From contig JAKSCP010000480.1 of NCBI GenBank assembly GCA_022360535.1, positions 1 to 10,993 of the forward strand: a DNA stretch of 10,993 bases. Direction: 5' to 3'. Positions 7,209-10,993 of this stretch are shown in pieces. Origin of the DNA: Pseudomonadales bacterium. GTDB lineage: Bacteria; Pseudomonadota; Gammaproteobacteria; Pseudomonadales; Pseudohongiellaceae. Made by a program: the position numbers and the translations under genes. The number at the start of each line of letters is the position of its first letter. Positions within the stretch are counted from its first letter, which is position 1. Below the pieces are notes generated by a model. That model made no database searches. It was not told the origin of the DNA and saw only the letters and a list, made by a program, of their open reading frames with translations.

Positions 7209-8846
7209 ATGATGAATCGCAAACTGTTAATTGCCACTTCATTGAGCGGGGTGTTAATGCTCAACGCTCAAGTCTTTTCGCAGGAACAGGACACGCTGGA
7301 TTACCGTGAAGGCTATAACTTAATACTGGAGCAGCAGTGGCTTAATGCACGAGAGTACTTTGACAACTTTCGTGTGGAATGGCCCGACAGTGTGTGGGCT
7401 GATGATGCGGCATTCTGGGGTTGCTACTCCGTTGAGCAGCAACAGACTGCTGAGCAAGTAGAAAACTTTTCCTGCTATCAACAATTTATTGGCGATTTCC
7501 CCAATAGTAGCTGGGTAGCCGATGCGCGCACAAAGCTGGCAGTGTTGGGAGCTGAGCTAGCGGCATTGGGCTATCCCGATTATTTAAACCAGGTCAGTGA
7601 CGACTGGGATTTTGATTTCGACTTTGACAATGACTTTGACTTCGACGCCGATGAGATTTCAGAAACTGTAGAGCGAGCCATGGAGGTGGCCGAGCGTGAG
7701 ATGGAGAGAGTAAGAGTCGAAATAAGAAACGTGGAAATACCAGACTTCCCTGATTTTCCAGACTTCCCGATCATCACTGAAGACCAGATTGAAGAATATC
7801 GGGCGTTAGCTCGAGATGCACAAGCACAAGTTCGTCACTTCTCACGTCGCCGTAATTCTGCAGATGACGAACTGCTTACCCTTATTGGCGCACTGCGTAA
7901 TGATGAACGGGTTTCCGAAATCCTGATTCAACGATTGGAGAGCACCGACAATCCAAATCTACGATCTCGCATTGTGATGCTTTTGGAAGACCTGCCAGGA
8001 GACAACATCACCTCGACACTGTTAGATATTGTAGACAATGATCCGTCCGAACTGGTGCGTAACTCCGCTATTTTGGTGCTGTTAGATCGAGACGACGAAT
8101 CATCCAGGGACCGTCTGTTGTCGATAGTCGGTGATGACAGCTATCCCTTGTCTGTTCGCACTGAAATTATCAGTGAACTGGATGACTGGGAGTCCGATGA
8201 GGCGATTTCTACCCTCTCTGACATCCTGCAGAGCGAGTCCAATCCAAGAATTGTCGCTGAGGCAGCCGATGCGCTCTCAGATATTGAGACAGTCGAATCG
8301 ATGGACGTATTGATTGAGGCCTTCATGACTATTGAGTCACTGGAACTAAAGCAAGAGATTTTAGAAGAAATCGCTGATATGGATTTTGACGCAGTAGTGC
8401 AGTTCCTGACTGAAGTGGCCGTATCTACCGAGTTCGATGATGAAACAGCAGCAACCGCCATAGACGGTATTGCTGATCGCGAAGACAACTTCGCAGTCGC
8501 AGCGTTGGACACTATCTATGCCAGCACTGACAACATACAACGCAAGTTAGCCGCGCTGGATGGGCTCGGCGATACTGAAACACGGCAAGCGGTGGAGTAT
8601 CTGACTCAGATTATCGGACAAGAAGAAGACCCTCAGCTTTTAGCAGGGGCCGTACGCGCGCTGGGGGACACCGAGCATGTACTTGCTATCCAGCCGGTGC
8701 TTACAACCTACCGCAACTCTGACAATGAAATGGTGCGCAATAGTGCTATTCGAGCATTACGACGCCTTGAAGACTACCCGCAGGCAATAGAGGCCATGTT
8801 GGAAATTCTGGAAGATCGTCTTAATGAGGTGAGTGATAATCAATGA
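7209..8846 (+). CDS. Exported HEAT-repeat protein with acidic Asp/Phe linker
   Basis: A 545-residue protein of unknown function. The signal peptide covers about residues 1-24 (cut near VFS|QE). Residues about 28-125 look like tetratricopeptide-type helices (YNLILEQQWLNAREYFDNF, then YQQFIGDFPNSSWVADARTKL), as in outer-membrane assembly or Tol-associated proteins. A low-complexity segment DWDFDFDFDNDFDFDAD (132-147) follows, then a charged helix (about 149-173, EREMERVRVEIR) and PDFPDFPDFP (178-187). From about 219 to 540 come some ten HEAT-type helical pairs of about 31 residues (for example LRSRIVMLLEDLPGDNITST and MVRNSAIRALRRLEDYPQA), which form a solenoid for protein binding. AGGAG (7200-7204) supports ATG7209 or ATG7212. 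It lies 17 nt after the anti-sigma gene and overlaps the next gene by 4 nt, so it belongs to the sigma-factor operon. Confidence 0.92.
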   Translation: MMNRKLLIATSLSGVLMLNAQVFSQEQDTLDYREGYNLILEQQWLNAREYFDNFRVEWPDSVWADDAAFWGCYSVEQQQTAEQVENFSCYQQFIGDFPNSSWVADARTKLAVLGAELAALGYPDYLNQVSDDWDFDFDFDNDFDFDADEISETVERAMEVAEREMERVRVEIRNVEIPDFPDFPDFPIITEDQIEEYRALARDAQAQVRHFSRRRNSADDELLTLIGALRNDERVSEILIQRLESTDNPNLRSRIVMLLEDLPGDNITSTLLDIVDNDPSELVRNSAILVLLDRDDESSRDRLLSIVGDDSYPLSVRTEIISELDDWESDEAISTLSDILQSESNPRIVAEAADALSDIETVESMDVLIEAFMTIESLELKQEILEEIADMDFDAVVQFLTEVAVSTEFDDETAATAIDGIADREDNFAVAALDTIYASTDNIQRKLAALDGLGDTETRQAVEYLTQIIGQEEDPQLLAGAVRALGDTEHVLAIQPVLTTYRNSDNEMVRNSAIRALRRLEDYPQAIEAMLEILEDRLNEVSDNQ

Positions 8847-10300
8847 AAAAACTAATTTGCATCGTAGCTCTGACTACACAAGTTTGCATTGCTGGTGCAG
8901 CCGGTGCGCAAACTGTTCTTGAGAAGCCCGCGTCGATCTCATCGCTTACGGATGCCTGGCAATGGGGTGTCGAACAGGCTCAAGACCAATCGGCTGCCTG
9001 GGTTGCTTATGGTTTCTCAGCCTTGTTAGATGAAAAACTACAGGTTGCACTCTCTTCTCGACACGAGCACTACATCGAGTGGAACCGGGCCAGCAGGAAT
9101 CGCTGGTGGGGTGAGTGGTACTCTTCCAATCAGTCTGGATGGCAAAACAAACACTCTTTAGCTGCATTGCAAACCGGCAATGCCAGCACGCAGATGGATT
9201 ATGTCGTTCAACACGAATTATTGTTTCTCGCACGCTTTGTCGATGGCGAAGCTGAAGCACTTCATGTGTTACCACAAGATGCCCTGATGAATTGGGGGAA
9301 CACATCTGTTTACTGGCTGGGAGAGTTCAGCGAAGAAGAGAGTTTTCAGCATCACCTACAACTTCTTGCAACATCGGAATCAGAGTCCATCCGAAGGACT
9401 CTTGTTCGTAGTCTTGGTCTGCATGATAGCCAGGAAAGAAACGGCACGTTAGTTGGCCTGATCGAAGATGAAAATCAGGCCAACCTGCAGTGGGCGGCAA
9501 TTGAAAGCCTGGCCATGAGAAAGTCGCCGCAAGTAGCGGCCTTCTTGACTGACATTGCTCGCGACGAGAATGCAGATCTCAGTGCGCGTCGCATTGCGAT
9601 TTCCGCACTGAGCCGTTATGACACGCCTGCAAATATTCAGCTTCTCGCCGAGCTAAGCACTCAACTGAATCCTCAAGCTGTTCGGCGCGAAGCAGTTGAG
9701 TCCCTGTCGATAATGCCTGGTGACACCAGTAGTGAAATCCTTCGCGAACTCATTGCTGTCGATGATGATCGCCATGTTGTGATCGAAGCCTTGTCAGGTT
9801 TGTCCATACGTCCAGGGGAATTTGAAACCATTGCAGACGTTGCCGAGTCGAATCGCGATGATCATATTCGTGAAGTGGCAATGGAGTTAGCCGCGGACAT
9901 GGATGGCGAACGTGCATTCCCACTCTTGCAGGACCTGTTTGAAGACGACCCCAATCGTGATCTGCGCGAAGAAGCATTACAAGCAATGGACAACGTGCCG
10001 AGTGAGTTAGCAATTCCGTATCTACTGGAAGTGGCAAATGCCGCAGGCCGCTATGACGGTGAGATGCGAGCCGAAGCTGTAGATACCCTGGCAGAATTCG
10101 ATGCCAGTCTGGTGCTCGACGATCTGAATCGTTTGGCATGGAGTGACAGCAATGAAGATGTCAGGGAAGACGCAGTTCGAGCGATGGCGGATCTGGATGA
10201 TCCTGCGGTAGGCAACTTACTCCTCGATATAGCGCGCAATCATCCGAGCAACCACACTCGAAGGGAAGCTTTGGATGAGTTAGAAGACCGCGTACTCTAG
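8843..10300 (+). CDS. Second exported HEAT-repeat protein of the sigma operon
   Basis: A 485-residue protein of unknown function, translationally coupled to the preceding gene through ATGA (8843-8846). The signal peptide covers about residues 1-22 (LICIVALTTQVCIAGAAGA|QT). Residues about 30-165 form a Trp-rich N-terminal region (NRASRNRWWGEWYSSNQSGW at 81-100) that I do not recognise and that is absent from the first HEAT protein. From about 168 to the end there are roughly ten HEAT-type repeats, for example LSARRIAISALSRYDTPANI and HIREVAMELAADMDGERAFP, with the usual conserved Arg, Asp and Ala at helix turns. The two HEAT proteins share architecture rather than obvious close sequence identity, so they may be old paralogues. 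Periplasmic scaffold or adaptor is the likeliest role. CpcE-type lyase function is unlikely for an exported protein. Confidence 0.92.
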   Translation: MKKLICIVALTTQVCIAGAAGAQTVLEKPASISSLTDAWQWGVEQAQDQSAAWVAYGFSALLDEKLQVALSSRHEHYIEWNRASRNRWWGEWYSSNQSGWQNKHSLAALQTGNASTQMDYVVQHELLFLARFVDGEAEALHVLPQDALMNWGNTSVYWLGEFSEEESFQHHLQLLATSESESIRRTLVRSLGLHDSQERNGTLVGLIEDENQANLQWAAIESLAMRKSPQVAAFLTDIARDENADLSARRIAISALSRYDTPANIQLLAELSTQLNPQAVRREAVESLSIMPGDTSSEILRELIAVDDDRHVVIEALSGLSIRPGEFETIADVAESNRDDHIREVAMELAADMDGERAFPLLQDLFEDDPNRDLREEALQAMDNVPSELAIPYLLEVANAAGRYDGEMRAEAVDTLAEFDASLVLDDLNRLAWSDSNEDVREDAVRAMADLDDPAVGNLLLDIARNHPSNHTRREALDELEDRVL

Positions 10301-10331
10301 GATTTCCAACCAAAACCCCCTGAAACAACCA

Positions 10332-10360
10332 GCGGACTGAGTTGTAACATTTCAGTCCGC
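10332..10360 (+). terminator. Probable terminator hairpin of the sigma/HEAT operon
   Basis: GCGGACTGA (10332-10340) pairs perfectly with TCAGTCCGC (10352-10360) around an 11-nt loop, 31 nt after the stop codon at 10300. The stem is GC-rich, but no clear T-run follows (GATTCGTCTCC), so it may be a weak intrinsic terminator or an mRNA 3' end protector. A competing pairing exists: ACAAC (10325-10329) with GTTGT (10341-10345). Confidence 0.5.
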
Positions 10361-10378
10361 GATTCGTCTCCCTGGTAT

Positions 10379-10416
10379 GCTTAAAAAATAAGCGAATTGG
10401 CTTCGCTCCAAATTCG
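10379..10416. other. Two adjacent hairpins in the leader of the DUF6152 gene
   Basis: GCTTA (10379-10383) pairs with TAAGC (10389-10393) around AAAAA. Next, CGAATTGG (10393-10400) pairs with CC plus AATTCG (10408-10409 and 10411-10416), with one bulged A and a CTTCGCT loop. C10393 is shared, so the two hairpins cannot both form completely. They lie 52-89 nt before the DUF6152 start codon. The rest of the 10301-10467 gap shows nothing else apart from the terminator hairpin. A leader-RNA or operator role is possible but unproven. Confidence 0.35.
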
Positions 10417-10467
10417 TGTGTAAGTCCTACTAACCAGCCGGCAAATTAAAATAACGGGAGCTCACTG

Positions 10468-10993
10468 ATGAAAGTCCGACCGTTCTTGTTCCTGACACAT
10501 ACTTTCCTGCTCTGCATAGCTACCACAGCTAATGCTCATCACTCCAGTTCCACCTACAACCTCGAGGAAACTGTGCAGATTGAAGGCGTCGTGACTCGAG
10601 TACAGTGGGTAAATCCTCATGTTTTCATCTATGTCGACCAGACCACTGAAGAGGGACAAGTTCTGAATTGGGCAGTGGAAGGCGTGAACCCTGCGGGTCT
10701 TAGAAAGGTAGGATGGTCCAGAGACACTCTCAAAATGGGTGATGTGATACAGGTCGTTGGAAGTCCTAGCAAAAACATGACTTCACCAGGCATTTTTCCC
10801 GAAACGATTTTTCACCAGGGAAGGAAACTCTTTGATGAGGAGGAATTTTTCTCCGGGATTTTTCAAGTAGAAGTAGCCGTATCTGGTGCTACTAGCCTGG
10901 CTGGCGTTTGGGAGAATCCATTAACGCCAGCCGTGATCATTCCAAAAGAAGTCGACACTGATTTTCAGCCAGGGATTGGGCTTCATGATGTCA
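10468..10993 (+). CDS. Exported DUF6152 family protein, 3' end cut by window edge
   Basis: The frame is open from ATG10468 to the last base (175 complete codons), so the gene continues outside the window. GGGAG (10456-10460) lies 7 nt upstream as ribosome-binding site. Residues 1-23 form a signal peptide (FLFLTHTFLLCIATTANA), cut just before the hallmark HHSSSTYNLEE. Then come IEGVVTRVQWVNPHVFIYVD, WAVEGVNPAGLRKVGWSRDT and MGDVIQVVGSPSKN, matching the DUF6152 pattern (His-His-Ser near the N-terminus, WxNPH, GWSRD/LKxGD). From about 140 a further segment, SLAGVWENPLTP, starts; it goes beyond the usual short DUF6152 domain and suggests a longer variant with a C-terminal extension. Function is unknown; it is probably periplasmic, and the His cluster hints at metal binding (speculative). 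Confidence 0.85.
   Translation, partial: MKVRPFLFLTHTFLLCIATTANAHHSSSTYNLEETVQIEGVVTRVQWVNPHVFIYVDQTTEEGQVLNWAVEGVNPAGLRKVGWSRDTLKMGDVIQVVGSPSKNMTSPGIFPETIFHQGRKLFDEEEFFSGIFQVEVAVSGATSLAGVWENPLTPAVIIPKEVDTDFQPGIGLHDV

Noticed and set aside
7600..7660. Short tandem DNA repeats that might be a CRISPR or microsatellite element
   Set aside because: They lie in frame, encode the Asp/Phe tract and have no spacers.
8141..8512. Ser-rich 123-residue minus-strand frame inside the first HEAT gene
   Set aside because: The Ser/Ala-rich composition is the antisense shadow of Asp/Glu/Leu-rich HEAT coding sequence.
9750..10139. 129-residue minus-strand frame inside the second HEAT gene
   Set aside because: Antisense shadow with His/Arg/Leu-rich low-complexity composition and no start context.
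8843..10300. CpcE/F-type phycobilisome lyase
   Set aside because: HEAT similarity alone; the protein has a signal peptide and sits in a sigma-factor operon with no phycobiliprotein genes.
10379..10416. Integron attC-like or insertion-sequence end
   Set aside because: No conserved core sites, target duplication or transposase/integrase gene nearby.

Overview
The window looks like chromosomal DNA of a marine-type gammaproteobacterium (my inference). GC content is close to 50% by eye. The gene families are typical of oligotrophic, envelope-rich proteobacteria: a DUF5916 outer-membrane protein, a large fused FtsX/MacB-type permease, DUF6152, and a zf-HC2 anti-sigma factor. Nearly every product is exported or embedded in the envelope. 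There are no mobile elements, tRNAs, rRNAs or CRISPR arrays.

Layout: (1) 53-640, plus strand, is a periplasmic thioredoxin-fold/AhpC-TSA protein whose frame is interrupted once, by an in-frame TGA at 290-292. That TGA sits where homologues have the first Cys of a CxxC motif, and a two-tier stem-loop at 297-336 directly follows it. I read this as a selenoprotein with a UxxC active site and a bacterial SECIS element. A perfect 16-bp hairpin terminator (662-696) ends the gene. (2) 804-3062, plus, is a CBM9-like plus DUF5916 exported beta-barrel protein with a GTG start. It converges with (3) 3092-5518, minus, an 808-residue ABC-transporter permease with two MacB-PCD/FtsX halves, a TTG start and no ATPase gene beside it. 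(4) 5519-5812 is a divergent intergenic region with an AT-rich nested inverted repeat next to the permease and two tandem hairpins on the sigma-factor side. (5) 5813-10300, plus, is a tight four-gene unit: ECF sigma factor, zinc-finger transmembrane anti-sigma factor, and two exported HEAT-repeat proteins. The genes overlap by 7 nt, are separated by 17 nt, and overlap by 4 nt. (6) 10301-10467 is an intergenic stretch with several hairpins. (7) 10468 to the window edge is the start of an exported DUF6152 protein, cut by the window end.

The sigma/anti-sigma pair most likely senses an envelope signal and controls its own operon. The two HEAT proteins, each carrying a signal peptide and about ten helical repeats, are candidate sensors, scaffolds or effectors outside the inner membrane. 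The two most notable items are the selenocysteine gene with its visible SECIS, and the sigma/anti-sigma/double-HEAT operon, whose function I cannot assign.
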